Made by a program: the position numbers and the translations under genes. From assembly GCA_946406115.1 (NCBI GenBank), contig OX291542.1, positions 38,087,321 to 38,151,320 on the forward strand: a stretch of 64,000 nucleotides of DNA, given 5' to 3'. The DNA comes from Apoda limacodes. Taxonomy: Eukaryota > Arthropoda > Insecta > Lepidoptera > Limacodidae. A model generated the notes under the pieces. The model ran no database searches, had not been told where the DNA came from, and saw only the letters and a program-made list of their open reading frames with translations. Shown here piece after piece: positions 19,901 to 30,355 of this stretch; the first letter of the stretch is position 1; each line of letters starts with the position of its first letter.

Positions 19901-20908
19901 TATGTTTAGAGGTTTGGAGAATACGGGGTGGGATGCCTTAGTCACAGGTTTAGATCCTAATGATGTAGAACTTCTTTAATCAGCCTGGCGTGATTCTACA
20001 TGGCGCACCTATAAATCAGTGTGGAAGCATTGGGTCTCGTGGGGTAGACAAAATGGGACACACCCTAGTAGCCCTCGACCTGGGGAAGTTACTTCATACT
20101 TAGGTTTCCTTGCTAGCATTATAAAACTGGCGTATTCAACGATCTTATTCCACAAATCCGTAATAGCTCCTTTAGCAGATCTAACTCAAGAGAAACAGCT
20201 AGCTTCCCACCCTTTGATAACAGCCATGCTTAAAGCATTAAATATCAAGAGCTGCTCTCCCTTGGTTAGAAACCCCAGATCTGGAATGTAGAAGATGTGT
20301 TAGAATGGTTACGAAATCATGAACCAACTAAGGATAGCATTTTTTAGATATCCCGGCATGTAGCATTACTCTTTTTGGTAGCTTCTGGTCGTTGTATACA
20401 CGACTTAACTCTTCTAAGTATTTACGAAGAACATTTTGAACTTAGGGACTCTTCCTTTATCTTCTGGTCAAAGTTTGGTTCCAAGACTGATACTTGCCAA
20501 AAGAGACAGTCGGGGTGGCAGCTATCATGCTCGGGTGATCCTGCTGATTTTGAGTCTTGTCAAATGAATACTCTCTTTAATTGAAGTGTCTTAGGAAAGA
20601 AGGAAAGCCCGAGAAAATCTAAATAGTTTGTTTATGACTACGAGAGGTCAAGTTAAAGCAGCCTCAAGAGCAATTATTGCTGGTTAGCTAAAAGCACCTT
20701 TCGAAGAACTTGGAATAAATTGCAGTTCAGGATCAATTTGTTCAGCGGTAGCATCCAATGACTTTCAACCTAATGTACCATTGGATCAAATTTAAGAGCG
20801 AGGCAACTGGAGAGGTTCCGCTAATTTCTTTAAGCATTATTGTAAACAGGTTGATCAATCTCGAGGTATTAATAAAAATGTATTAAATAGCTCATTCAAG
20901 GCTGTGTA
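19901..20908 (+). pseudogene. DIRS tyrosine recombinase, inactive
   Basis: N-terminal part: SAWRDSTWRTYKSVWKHWVS and SYLGFLASIIKLAYSTILFH (to about 20290). Middle: HVALLFLVASGRCIHDLTLL-like sequence with the first catalytic Arg region. C-terminal part: SSGSICSAVASNDFQPNVPL, RGNWRGSANFFKHYC, ending near 20908. In DIRS recombinases the motif is usually ...RSAVAS; here Arg is replaced by Cys (TGT, consistent with a CGT to TGT change). The nucleophile Tyr in FFKHY is present. Several stops and shifts. Function known for the family: recombination of circular cDNA into the genome. Confidence 0.7.
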
Positions 20909-21154
20909 AAAAACTTTATGGTTCTTAATTTTTGTTTTATGTAGAACATAATTTGATCTGATTAGTTCAGAGGAGGCTGTTTATTAAAATGTTTAGTTTC
21001 ATAGAGTTTTGTTTTTTAGCACTTGTTTGTTATGTCATAAATTTTGAGTTTATGCATAAGTTCCTTTGCATAAGAAATAATATGACATTAACCTGATCTT
21101 AATTTGAACGTTTTCATTATTATTATCTAATTATTTTAATAAACCTAGTCACAG

Positions 21155-22234
21155 GTGTACAAGACATGCTCAAAAATGATATCAAAGAGGAGACTGTATC
21201 AGAATGGTCGAGCCCAGTTTTGTCAGTACCCAAGAAAGCTGATAAATAGAATGAGATGGAGATTAGTTGTCGATTATAGACAAATAAACAATAAAATCCA
21301 AGACGTTAAATTTCCATTACCTAACATTACCGAGATATTAGACTCATTTTCCGGTAGCATTTATTTTTCAAAATTAGACCTTTCTCAGAGCTACTACCAG
21401 CTATCCTTAAATCCAGAATCGCGTAAATATACATCTTTTAGTTTGAACAAGATGTATCAGCTTTCTTTAGCCAAGAACTCTCGTAAGTTTACCACGTTCA
21501 CCGCAGGAAAACAGTACCAAATGAAACGCTGTCCCATGGGTCTCAAAACGAGTGCAAGTGTTTTTTCCAGACCAATGACCATTACAATGGTAGGGCTTAA
21601 TTTTGATAAGTGTTTTATTTACTTAGACGATTGCGTTGTCATTGGAAAATCTATGGAACATCATAATAAAAATCTCATATGCGTACTGAACCGATCACGT
21701 GAGGCCAACCTTAAATTGAACCCAATAAAGTGTGAGTTTCTTAGACAAGAAATTATTTACTTAGGACACCAGATTACATCACAAGGTATATTTTCAGATC
21801 CAGATAAAATTAAAATTATTAACAGCTATCCAAGACCAAATAATGTAGACGAAGTAAAACGATTAGATGCGTTCGCAAACTACTACCGTCGCTTCATGTC
21901 ACGTTTTGTTGACATAGTGTTTCCGTTAAACGCCTTATGCAAGAAAAATGCTATATTTGAATGGACTAGTGATTGCGAGAACGCATACCAAAATTTAAAA
22001 TTAGCTTTATGTAACCCACCAGTTGATGCCTCAAAAATAGGACTAGGTGCAATTTTATCAAATAGCAATGGCAAAGTCGTAGCTTATGCTAGTAAGAGCC
22101 TAACACCAGCTCAGACTAGGTATCCCATTATAGACCTTGAGTTGCTAACCATTGTATGGGCCGGACGTCACTTCAGACCGTATTTATATGGTAGAAAATT
22201 TAAAATCTTTACCGACCATAGGCATCATTATTAA
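21155..22234 (+). pseudogene. Gypsy reverse transcriptase and RNase H with a duplicated block
   Basis: A continuous 359-codon frame. RT boxes: RWRLVVDYRQINNKI, YFSKLDLSQSYYQLSL (catalytic Asp), MKRCPMGLKTSASVFSRPM, and CFIYLDDCVVIG (YLDD intact). Between the first and third boxes a 20-residue segment occurs twice in different versions: 21395-21454 and 21455-21514, about half identical in DNA yet in register. RNase H: DASKIGLGAILSNSNGKVVA, YPIIDLELLTIVWA, IFTDH, then a stop at 22232. About a dozen residues expected between NPPV and DASK are missing. The block duplication would add an extra strand near the active site, so function is doubtful. Confidence 0.85.
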
Positions 22235-22828
22235 TTCGGCTTAACCGACCCATCAAGCCGACTGACAAAGTTTAGATTGTATTTTGAGGAGTATGACTTT
22301 GCAGACGCGTTGAGCCGTCTTCCGGTAACATCTAAAGACTTAAAAGAGACACACGAAAATTCCGTGTTGACTAGAGGTCAGAAAAAGAAGTTAGCGAGTC
22401 AGGAATCAGACTGTGACTATGATCAACGTACCGAGCCTTCGACTCTCAGTAGACCTGCTCAACCTACTGTGGCAGAAGTACTCAAACGACCAAATGACAT
22501 AACAAAACTAATTTTCAGTACAAATTTAAATGATAAACGACTGAGAAACTCAGACAATATTTCAAGTGACGCAAACCATTGCACTTACGTACCATCGCAA
22601 TCTGCGATCTTTATTGATACTCGATCGTTATTGTCTGAGGAGTCTTTAGCGAGGGATCTCGAAAAGTTATGCAAAAAATTAAATATTTTAGAGCTACTTA
22701 TCATTAAAACTAAGAGTATTGCTCGTTTTATCAAAGGTATACTGCGCAGTATCAAAAATTGTAAAGTCACGTCACCGAAGTTTCTGATTACAAGAGACGT
22801 TATTCGTATTCAGATAGAGACGAGATAA
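22235..22828 (+). pseudogene. Gypsy RNase H end and spacer before integrase
   Basis: After the stop the frame resumes as LTDPSSRLTKFRLYFEEYDF, then ADALSRLPVTSKDLKE, the usual end of the RNase H/connection region. The expected stretch between EEYDF and ADALSRL (normally a dozen or so residues ending in N..ADALSR) is deleted. The spacer to 22828 is Ser/Lys/Asn-rich with a conserved-looking DIRSLLSEE region, typical of a lineage-specific spacer. Confidence 0.7.
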
Positions 22829-23823
22829 CGACATTTTTAAATGACTCTCACTTTTTGCCCACAAGTGGACATGCAGGTATGAATCGAATGTTAAATATTA
22901 TCAAAAAAAATTATTTTTGGCCACGCATGACCTGAATAATGACGTCATAGATTACGTAAGATGATGTAAGAGCTGTCAAAATTAAAAAACACTAACAAAC
23001 ATACAAAAGAACCGATACCATAACCTCCACTGCCAGTTCAGCATTCGTTTAGATATTATGGGTCCACTAGACATAGATAACCATAATTGTAAATATATAC
23101 TTACTATCCAGTGCGATCTCACCAAATACGTAGAGGCTTATCCACTAGAGCGCAAAGACGCCGAGACAGTAGCCAAAGCTTTTGTGAACAACTTTTTATT
23201 GCGCTATGGTATCCCGAAACAGATGCTGACCGACAAGGGTACCGAGTTTATGTCATCAGTGATGACTGAGGTGTGTAGGTTACTAGGTATTGAGAAATTA
23301 AGCTCTACAGCTTACCATCACGAGAACTTAGGAAGCTTAGAAAATACGCACAAACTTTTAGGAGCCTATCCTAGGATCCAGTGCGAGCGAGTGGGTTCCA
23401 TTTTGGTGTTTTTCGTTTAGCACCAGTGTTCATTCAGAAACTAAAAACACTCCATACGAACTCGTCTTTGGTAAAGTTTGTAACTTCCCATCTAACTTAT
23501 GTAAAGGAGTCGATCCTCTGTATAACTACGCCGACTACCCCAAAGTGTTGAAATATATATTGCAGAAAGCACAGTTAGATGCTAAGCAAAATCTTTTACA
23601 AAGTAAGAACTTAAGAAAATATAATTACGATAGGAAATGTAATATTGTTGTATACAAGCCACGTGATCTAGTTTTAATAAAAAATCAAGTAGGTAATAAA
23701 TTAGATTGTATTTATAAAGGTCCTTATGTAGTTTTAGAAGATTTATCTCCTAATGTAAAAATTAATATGTATAATAAGGAATATGTAATACATAAAAATA
23801 ATACAAAAAAAATTTATAATTAA
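22829..23823 (+). pseudogene. Gypsy integrase, broken
   Basis: HFLPTSGHAGMNRMLNIIKK and NYFWPRM (about 22850-22930) are the zinc-binding region. The core follows a stop: DIMGPLDIDNHNCKYILTIQ with the first Asp, then MLTDKGTEFMSSVMTEVCRL with the second, then NLGSLENTHKLLGAY with the Glu. After a frameshift near 23400 the frame reads SSVHSETKNTPYELVFGKVC. The C-terminal part (23545-23823) reads YKPRDLVLIKNQVGNK, then YKGPYVVLEDLSPNVKI and HKNNTKKIYN-stop. Catalytic residues D, D, E are all visible; damage is from stops and at least one shift. Confidence 0.8.
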
Positions 23824-25282
23824 TAAACTTTAAGTTGTATATTATTATTAAGATTAATTATCTAAATATATAAAATAAAAAACTGACTGACTGACATATC
23901 AACGCACAGCCCAAACCGCTGTGTCTAGAGATTCCAAATTTGGCACGTAGGTTTATTATCAGGCATAGGGGTGCACTAAGAAAGGATTTTTCAAAATTCA
24001 CCCCCTAAAGGGGTGAGACGGGGGTCCGAAGTTTGTATGAAAATCTGTCATTTTTAAAGTGAAATGGATAAAAATTGGTATATGGCCTTCGGTTAAAAAC
24101 TTAGAATGATGTGTTTCACTGTTTTTAGAAAATCATCCCCTAAGGGGATAAATAGGAGTTGTAAATTTGTATTAAAAAAATAAATTCAAACAACAGACAT
24201 TTTGGCTGAAATTCAAAGTGCAGGTAGCTTATATCTTGACATATTACTTAGGCTATATTGCAACTCGGAAAACTTACAAGTTCCCAGGGGAATAATTAAA
24301 ACTTAATGTGATTTTTCTTACGCGTCATATCAGTGCATCCGATTCAAATAAAATTTGGCATAATAATAGTTGAAAGAATGAAGAAGGACAAGGCTATTTT
24401 TCCCAATCAAGAGGTCTAGCTGGAATGAAAACCTACCGCGATAATAAAACTTTGCGCGGGAAAACACGTATATTATAGTTAAAGAGACGGAAAAGAATTC
24501 AAACTCCTTCTTATCCCAATTCAAAAAATCCCGTAGGCCCTTTCGCGATAATCAAAATTGTGGCGAATAAAACCACATTAAAATACTACGCAATTGAGCT
24601 GAATTTTGACACAAGGTTATTTAAAGAGACGGAAAAGGATATAAGCTATATTAAATACCGATCAAGAATTCCTGTAGGAATAAAAATCCTATCGCAAAGT
24701 TTGTACGAAATTTGTTATTTTCTAATTAAATAGATGAAAATTGGTACATGGCTTTTCGTTTGAAAATTATGAATGGCGTGTTTTACCGTTTTCGGAAAAT
24801 AATTCCCTAAGGTCTAGAGGGGGTAAAATAGGGGTATTGTAAATTTGTATAAAAAATTCAAACAATGGAGCCAATTTGGCTAAAATTTGGAATACAGATA
24901 GCTTATATCTTAACATAACTCATAACCTACATTTTATCCCGGAAAACGAACAAGCTCCTACGAAAATTATTATAACTTAATATGACTTTTGTTACACTTT
25001 CAAGTCGCACCACTGCATCGGCTTCAAATGAAATTTAAAGGCTTTTTTCCCGATTGAGAGGTCCCATAGGAATGAAATTCTATCGCGATAATCATACTCA
25101 GCGCGGGAAAACACGATTTAATTGGGCGGTAATTTGTCACAGGAATAGTTGAATATGGAAAAGGATTGAAACTCCTTTTTATCCCGATTCGGAAGTTCCC
25201 ATGGGAATAAAACCATCGTAAAATATTGTGCAATTGAGCTGAAATTTGGCAGAAGGTTAGTTAAAGAGACCGGAATAGGATA

Positions 25283-27273
25283 TTAAAAGAAACTAAATCC
25301 GTAGGCTTTGATTCTGTCTCAACACACATATTAAAATTATGTACAAAAGAGTTAGCAACTGTTCTCACTTATTTAATTAATCTTTCTTTTAGCCAGGGTG
25401 AATTTCCAGAACTCTTGAAACAGTCTATAGTAATACCACTTTACAAGAAAAATTGTAAAAAGGATATAAATAATTATAGACCAATAACATTAATATCAAT
25501 TTTTTCAAAGATTTTTGAAAAAGCAATGCATGTACGAATAACAAATTTTTTGACAAAACATAGTATTATCAAACCAGAACAGAACGGGTTTCAAAAAAAT
25601 AGATCAACTACATTAGCTAGCTTTATGTTACTACGTAGCGTTACTGAAATAATAAATAAAAGGTGTGCAGTGACTGGGTTGTTCTTCGACATGACCAGGG
25701 CATTTGATTTTGTAAAACATGAATTGCTTATCCAAAAGTGTGAAAAATATGGTATACGTGGTCCTGCTCTTATGTGGTTAAAAAGCTATTTGACGAATAG
25801 AAAACAATGCGTAGAAATACCGAGGATTGATGATAATTTCGATCTCACTCTATATAAATCACCTTACATATATAATAATCTAGGTGTACCACAGGGAAGC
25901 ATTCTCGGCCCGTTGTTGTTCGTATTATATATAAACGATTTGCCGTCTGTAACAAATCACCAATGCATTCTTTTTGCAGATGACATCTCAATAGTTATAC
26001 CAAACAATGCTAGCAACATTTTGTATGAACGTGTTATATATTCTACCGTTCACGACATTTTAGAATGGCTTGAAAGTAACAACTTACAAGTTAATTTAAC
26101 CAAAACAAAGTATATTCAATTTTCAAATTATAAAAGAGAAAACGCAGTTTTGAATATAACAAGTGATGGGCGGAAGGTAGAAAAAGCTCAAGCAGTAAAA
26201 TTTTTAGGATTAACTTTAGATCAAAATTGTAATTGGAAGAGTCACACTGACAATTTATGTAAAAAGCTTAATAAATTTGTATTTGCTCTTAGGACTTTAA
26301 GAAAAACAGTGGGCGAAAAAGCAGCTCTCACTGCTTACCATGGCTACGTAGCCTCACTGCTAAGGTATGGCATTTTACTCTGGGGTAATTCTACAGACAT
26401 AAATAAATTGTTTGTTGCCCAAAAAAAATGTATCAGAGCAATTACTGGCATTGGTCCTTATGAATCTTGCAGATTATTGTTTAAAAAATTAAATGTAATG
26501 ACATTGACATCTCTGTATGTGTATGAAATAAGTATTTTTGTAAAAAAACATCCTCATTTATTTGTTAAGGTAGCAGATGACCGAATTCGGAATTTCACAT
26601 GTCGAGATCCTACGAAATTAAAATATCCTCGATGTAACATAACCCTATACCAGAAAAACTGCGCAGTAATGAGTATAAAAGTATACAACAGGCTTCCGAA
26701 ATTTTTAAGAGAATTAACAGTTAAAAAATTTCAAATAGATTTAAAGAAAATACTTATTGAGAAAAGTTTTTATACTTTGCACGACTTTTTTAAATGTTCC
26801 AACGATTAATAATATTATATTTGTTTAACTTGGTATTTTTTTTTTTTTTTTTTTTATTTTCAATTTTTGACAGGAAGGTTGTTTTATAATATTAATTGTA
26901 CATTTGATATTTTGTTCTATAGTTAAGGTTAAATCTGAAATTTGTAAAAGTTCTATTAGTTTTTAGTAGTAATTGTGATGACATATTGAAATATTGACAT
27001 AAAATGTAATTATAATAAAATAATACTTAGTTGACATTTGGTTTATAATATAATATGATTTGACTCGAATTAAAATGATGTGGCATTGGAATTAAACTGA
27101 AAAATTTATTAGATTTTATTAATACGCCACTGAATATGTTAAAATATGTTCATATATGTAACAATTTGCATGCCAATGTTTTGGCGAAATATGTTTTGGA
27201 CAATCTGTATTTAACATCTGTAATGTACCATATTTCTGGCAAATAAAGACAATTAAAATTCTAATTCTAATTC
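25283..27273 (+). mobile_element. CR1-like LINE, 5'-truncated, TTCTAA tail
   Basis: The element enters at the RT fingers, has an open RT to 26809, a 3' UTR of about 440 bp with a T-run at 26837-26855, ACAATTTGCATGCCAATG, GGCAAATAAAGACAATTAAA and a tail of TTCTAA repeats (27258-27273). It splits the Helitron-like repeat, so it is younger. The microsatellite tail and the RT wording favour the CR1/Jockey group. Confidence 0.85.
25287..26809 (+). CDS. CR1-like LINE reverse transcriptase, open from the truncation point
   Basis: About 507 codons are open, entering with KETKSVGFDSVSTHILKLC and SFSQGEFPELLKQSIVIPLY. RT boxes: NNYRPITLISIFSKIFEKAM, NGFQKNRSTTLASF, FFDMTRAFDFVKHELL (first Asp), NLGVPQGSILGPLLFVLYIN and FADD at about codon 190 counted from 25415. 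Then KFLGLTLDQNCNWKSH, a thumb with YGILLWGNST, and a C-terminal region ending HDFFKCSND-stop. All visible catalytic residues are present and there is no internal stop, so insertion is probably fairly recent; the lost endonuclease makes it unable to move on its own. Confidence 0.9.
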
Positions 27274-27640
27274 CATCAACAACATTTTATACTGATCAAG
27301 AGTTCCTGTGGGAATAAAAACTTATCGCAACATTTATATGGAAATCCATTATTTTTCAATTAAAATGGATGATAATCGGTACATGGCCTTTTGGTTGAAA
27401 ACTAAGAATGACATGTTAGTTGTAAAGTGTTATACGGTGTTGCATAGTGTTGTATGGTGTTGTATGTCTTTTATTTCTTCAGCGCGTTAGTTACTAAACA
27501 CCTCATAAGTTAAGAAAAGATATTAGGGTTAACTAAGAAAACATTTTTCTGAATTAAATTAAAATTAATGGATTGAAATGGGGCCCAAAGTTTAAATGAA
27601 AATCCATTATTTTTTAACCTTCTTCTTCTTCTCGGCCAGG

Positions 27641-27939
27641 GGACGTCCGTATGTTTCTATAAAGATCGGTCAAATGCCGCCCGCGCCGAACTACTTCCGA
27701 CAGCTTTAACCGGATCATCTTTCCATCCAAACCAGATGGGTATTTAGTATTTTTCAACCTTCTTCCTATCGATAAATGAGTAAGCAAGAGTTTAAGGATT
27801 TTTTACATTTTGTCACCAAGTCTGAAAACCAAAAATAGGTATTGTATGGTTTTTGGGGTCGCTGATTACGAAAACGCGTTGGTAGTGAAATTCATGGTTG
27901 GAGTGTGATTGGGTTAAATGTCTAAAGAATAATATATAT
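27641..27939. other. Unassigned repeats
   Basis: CGGCCAGGGGACGTCCGTAT followed by CCGACAGCTTTAACCGGATC (27638-27710) on the minus strand could be the C-terminal end of a LINE (reads like ...LYRNIRTSPGRE). TTTTTGGGGTCGCTGATTAC (27850) looks like an insect repeat I have seen but cannot place. Confidence 0.3.
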
Positions 27940-28607
27940 ATTATTATTATTATAAAGATGTATATTATAAAGAGGAAAGATTTGATTGTTTGTTTGTTTG
28001 TAGGCTCCGAAACTACTGGACCGATTTTAAAAATGTTTTTTACCATTAGAATCCGACATTATCCCTGATGAACATAGACTACTTTTTACCGCGAGAAAAT
28101 GCTTCATTCCTACGGGTAAACGGGTAATAGGAATTATCTTTCCGTACTTATCTTATTCACATAACTTCCAAACGGCTTTATTTGTATTTCCATTGTTTCA
28201 CATATACGAATGTATTATGCCATTACAGAGGAATTAATTGAGGAGTTGCCGTAAGAACTGCGCCGATAACAACATTTAGTGCGGGCGAAGCTTCATACAT
28301 AAATACATCTAGACTCAAGACAAACACAAATGTTTATATTATGACATAAATGTTTGTTAGGTGCGGGAATCGAACCCACCCAAACCTTTGCACAGCAGAT
28401 GGCCAGACTACCAACTGGCTGCGAGCGAGTTTAATTTTATTTTTTTCTCTCAGCGTAATACATGGTGAAGTAACTTCCGTAGTTGATATTTTTTTTTTAA
28501 ATTCAGCTGGATCTTGAATTGTATTGTTTTGCGCAGGCAAGGTTCCGATTTACTAAATTTTAAATTACCACAAATTTAACGCGAGCGAAGCCGCGGACAA
28601 AAGCTAG
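27940..28607 (+). mobile_element. Helitron-like non-autonomous element
   Basis: The left part has ATTATAAAGAGGAAAGATTT, then GTTTGTTTGTTTG and AGGCTCCGAAACTACTGGAC, followed by CCATTAGAATCCGACATTAT. The right end is GCGAGCGAAGCCGC (a GC-rich stem with GAA loop), then GGACAAAAG and CTAG|T at 28604-28607. A hairpin shortly before CTAG and insertion before T are Helitron features. A local duplication (ATTATAAAGA twice at 27948-27978) blurs the 5' end. A SINE lies inside. Confidence 0.65.
28295..28436 (-). mobile_element. tRNA-derived SINE
   Basis: On the minus strand an A-box-like GCAGCCAGTTGGTAGTC and a B-box GGTTCGATTCCCGC lie about 40 bases apart, the spacing of a pol III tRNA promoter. A non-tRNA body follows with AACAAACATTTATGTCATAA and TTGAGTCTAGATG. 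I remember a similar body from lepidopteran SINEs. It sits inside the Helitron-like element. It is not a tRNA gene: the cloverleaf is incomplete. Confidence 0.6.
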
Positions 28608-28861
28608 TATTAAATAAAATGTTTACTTTTATATACATACTTATAGATATACAGAAAACATTTTTTTTGCAAAAGGGGTGTGTAACCCTGTACTTTTCGG
28701 GGGATGTGCAACATGTAGACATTGCGAAATGCACTTCCTCACGTGGGCCGTCTAATTAGGTCGCACGAGTAACGTAAATCACGTTATGCTTAGTCAGTAA
28801 GATAGAATTAGTAACTTTTGTAATAATATAAATTTAATCAATATACGATTGTCGACTTAAC
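28608..28861. other. Non-coding, possible LTR-like stretch
   Basis: TGTGTAACCCTGTACTTTTC (28679) to CGACTTAACAACA (about 28865) begins TG and ends CA with ordinary LTR size, and is cut at its end by the LINE insertion. There is no second copy in the window, so this remains a guess. Confidence 0.25.
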
Positions 28862-28884
28862 AACATGTATTTTAACCCAACCCC

Positions 28885-29292
28885 GTGCAGAGGTGTACGC
28901 ACTTGCGGCGTATACCCGTGCTGTATACGCTAGACGGTGCCGGTCCCAAGTCCGCCAAGCCAGCAGCCCCTGGAGGGAGAAAACGCAACGGGCGCCGCCA
29001 TCACCGGGGACGGCGCTCAAAAAACAACACTGTGCAACCAGGAAACAGCGAGCCTTCTAAGACCAACGCTGACCAGAGTGCACAGCAAACCAACGCGACT
29101 GAAGGGGAGACCCGACAAGAGGACCCAGCTCTGACCGATGCCGCTACGAGGTTGACTTGGCCGAAGCCCTCGACCAGTTGCGACGCGCTCAGTGAGGAAC
29201 GCAGCCACAACGGGCGTGCGGGAACCACACAGTCAGCGGGCGGGCCTATGATGACGGCTAACGCAAGCACGACTGGGAGGGGTGACGTCTGA
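28885..29292 (+). CDS. LINE 5' frame: basic, low-complexity N-terminal region of ORF1
   Basis: The open frame of 135 codons begins close to the element start. It is rich in Arg, Lys, Asn and Pro (GGRKRNGRRHHRGRRSKNNT) then Thr/Ala/Ser-rich. It overlaps the next frame by 11 nt. It may be the true N-terminus of ORF1 joined by a frameshift, or a separate short frame. The first codon at 28885 is GTG, so its start is undecided. Confidence 0.5.
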   Translation: MQRCTHLRRIPVLYTLDGAGPKSAKPAAPGGRKRNGRRHHRGRRSKNNTVQPGNSEPSKTNADQSAQQTNATEGETRQEDPALTDAATRLTWPKPSTSCDALSEERSHNGRAGTTQSAGGPMMTANASTTGRGDV

Positions 29293-30355
29293 GGCTCCTC
29301 AAAGCGGACTCCTGGAGCGAGCTAGGGACACCTCAAGGTCAACCCAACCAATCGAGACCACAACTAGTCCGAAGAAAAAACGGAAACGCGGACCTAACAA
29401 GCGCGGATCACGCTATGCAGCGAATCGATCTGAGCAATTGGGACACCCCGCACCGCCTGCAAAGGCGAAGAGGGAACGCCCCGATAAAACCTTGTTGCCA
29501 AGGGACGGGCCGAAACGCGCCAAGCTGGATCTGACACCGAGGAAGACAGCAACTAGCTATGCCGATGCGAGTAAAACGCACCTGCTCATAGCTATTGCTG
29601 CCACGCCTGCCACTGACCTGACGGTGGAGCAAGCACAGCAGCTCGAACTCTCCATCGAAGAGAGGATTATTGAAGCAGCGCTTGCTTCACCGACAGACAA
29701 CGAGCCACCATTCGCACCCGCATTTAGAGGGAAACCTATCATAGCAGAAGGCGTACTAAAAATGTGGTGTGAGAATGATGAGTCGCTAACTTGGCTCAAA
29801 AACACTGTAGCCACCCTACAGTCACCAATCTCGGACAGCAAACTGACTGTCATCCGACAGTCAAATATAGCGAAGCGATACCGCGCATCGCTATGGCTTC
29901 CGAAATCTATTGGTGTCGACCTAACGAGGACCCATCGCCTGCTGACCGCGCAGAACCCATGGTACAATGTCAAATCATGGCAATTGTACGGCGCAACCAT
30001 GCAGGAGAAGGGTATCTTCCTGACCCTGGGCATTCCAGAATCCGAGGTGGCGAAGATTCTGGAAAGGGATAGACGAGTCGCCTTTATCTCCGGCAGTGTG
30101 TACATCAGATTCAGCACTGTTGGAGGTGGAGGTGATTCGGCGGACACAGAATCCCCAGACGAACCCAACACAAACGGAGCTAAGGCTACTGGCACACTAC
30201 CACCTAGCAACCCAACTACCTCAGCCTTAGCATCCACAGAACACGCACCTATGGACACACACGCAGCTCCCATACCAAACATAGGCGCCTACGACCACAC
30301 GTCGTCTGATGGGGAGTCGTTGGACAGTAAAATTCTCGGGTCCCTATCAGATTAG
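29282..30355 (+). CDS. LINE ORF1 protein with a DUF4780-like region
   Basis: 357 codons. Residues 30-110 are very basic with nuclear-signal-like clusters (SPKKKRKRGPNKRGSR, KAKRERPDK). Residues about 125-285 form a folded domain with VLKMWCENDESLTWLKNTVA, SIGVDLTRTHRLLTAQNP and GIFLTLGIPESEVAKILER; the WC..ESL.WL pattern is that of DUF4780, found in ORF1 of several arthropod LINEs. The C-terminus is acidic and Ser/Pro-rich. ORF1 proteins bind element RNA; that role is inferred here. It ends TAG at 30353-30355, overlapping ORF2 by 47 nt. Confidence 0.8.
   Translation: MTSEAPQSGLLERARDTSRSTQPIETTTSPKKKRKRGPNKRGSRYAANRSEQLGHPAPPAKAKRERPDKTLLPRDGPKRAKLDLTPRKTATSYADASKTHLLIAIAATPATDLTVEQAQQLELSIEERIIEAALASPTDNEPPFAPAFRGKPIIAEGVLKMWCENDESLTWLKNTVATLQSPISDSKLTVIRQSNIAKRYRASLWLPKSIGVDLTRTHRLLTAQNPWYNVKSWQLYGATMQEKGIFLTLGIPESEVAKILERDRRVAFISGSVYIRFSTVGGGGDSADTESPDEPNTNGAKATGTLPPSNPTTSALASTEHAPMDTHAAPIPNIGAYDHTSSDGESLDSKILGSLSD

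Larger units (their letters stand above)
16841..20908 (+). mobile_element. DIRS-type tyrosine-recombinase retrotransposon, inactive
   Basis: Order of recognisable parts: Gag-like frames, reverse transcriptase, RNase H, a PEIDLFAT-type domain, then a tyrosine recombinase in place of an integrase. That order and the RT wording (LDISQAYFHV, LPFGLSSAP) are those of DIRS retrotransposons, which integrate by site-specific recombination and leave no target duplication. Inverted or split terminal repeats could not be located, so the ends are approximate. All three proteins are broken. Confidence 0.8.
21155..23823 (+). mobile_element. Ty3/gypsy retrotransposon, pol only
   Basis: RT, RNase H, a spacer, integrase zinc region, integrase core and C-terminal domain appear in standard gypsy order and end at a stop (23821-23823). 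Gag, protease and the 5' LTR are not seen upstream, where 20909-21154 is AT-rich. No 3' LTR is recognisable after 23823; a Helitron-like repeat starts at 23861. The integrase wording (TDKGTEFMSS, TPYELVFGKVCNFPSNL) suggests an insect lineage related to 17.6/297/mdg3-like elements, but this was not tested. Confidence 0.8.
23861..27640 (+). mobile_element. Helitron-like repeat, split by a LINE
   Basis: It starts A|TCTAAATATATAAAAT, then AACTGACTGACTGACATATC, AACGCACAGC, a layout I remember from a common lepidopteran Helitron-like family. Inside are two diverged internal units of about 0.65 kb (CCCCTAAGGGGATAAATAGG near 24130, similar sequence near 24800; GTTTATTTAAAGAGACGGAA-type phrases near 24610 and 25260). 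The repeat breaks at about 25282 and resumes at 27274 (CTGATCAAGAGTTCCTGTGG matches CCGATCAAGAATTCCTGTAG at 24660). The 3' CTAG end is not evident; the last matching sequence is near 27615. Confidence 0.55.

Noticed and set aside
28357..28430. A tRNA gene
   Set aside because: Pol III box-like motifs are present but a full cloverleaf is not, and a SINE body follows.
29557..30282. A 241-codon minus-strand open frame
   Set aside because: It is antisense to ORF1 of the LOA/I-type LINE, in GC-rich sequence where stops are rare; no domain.
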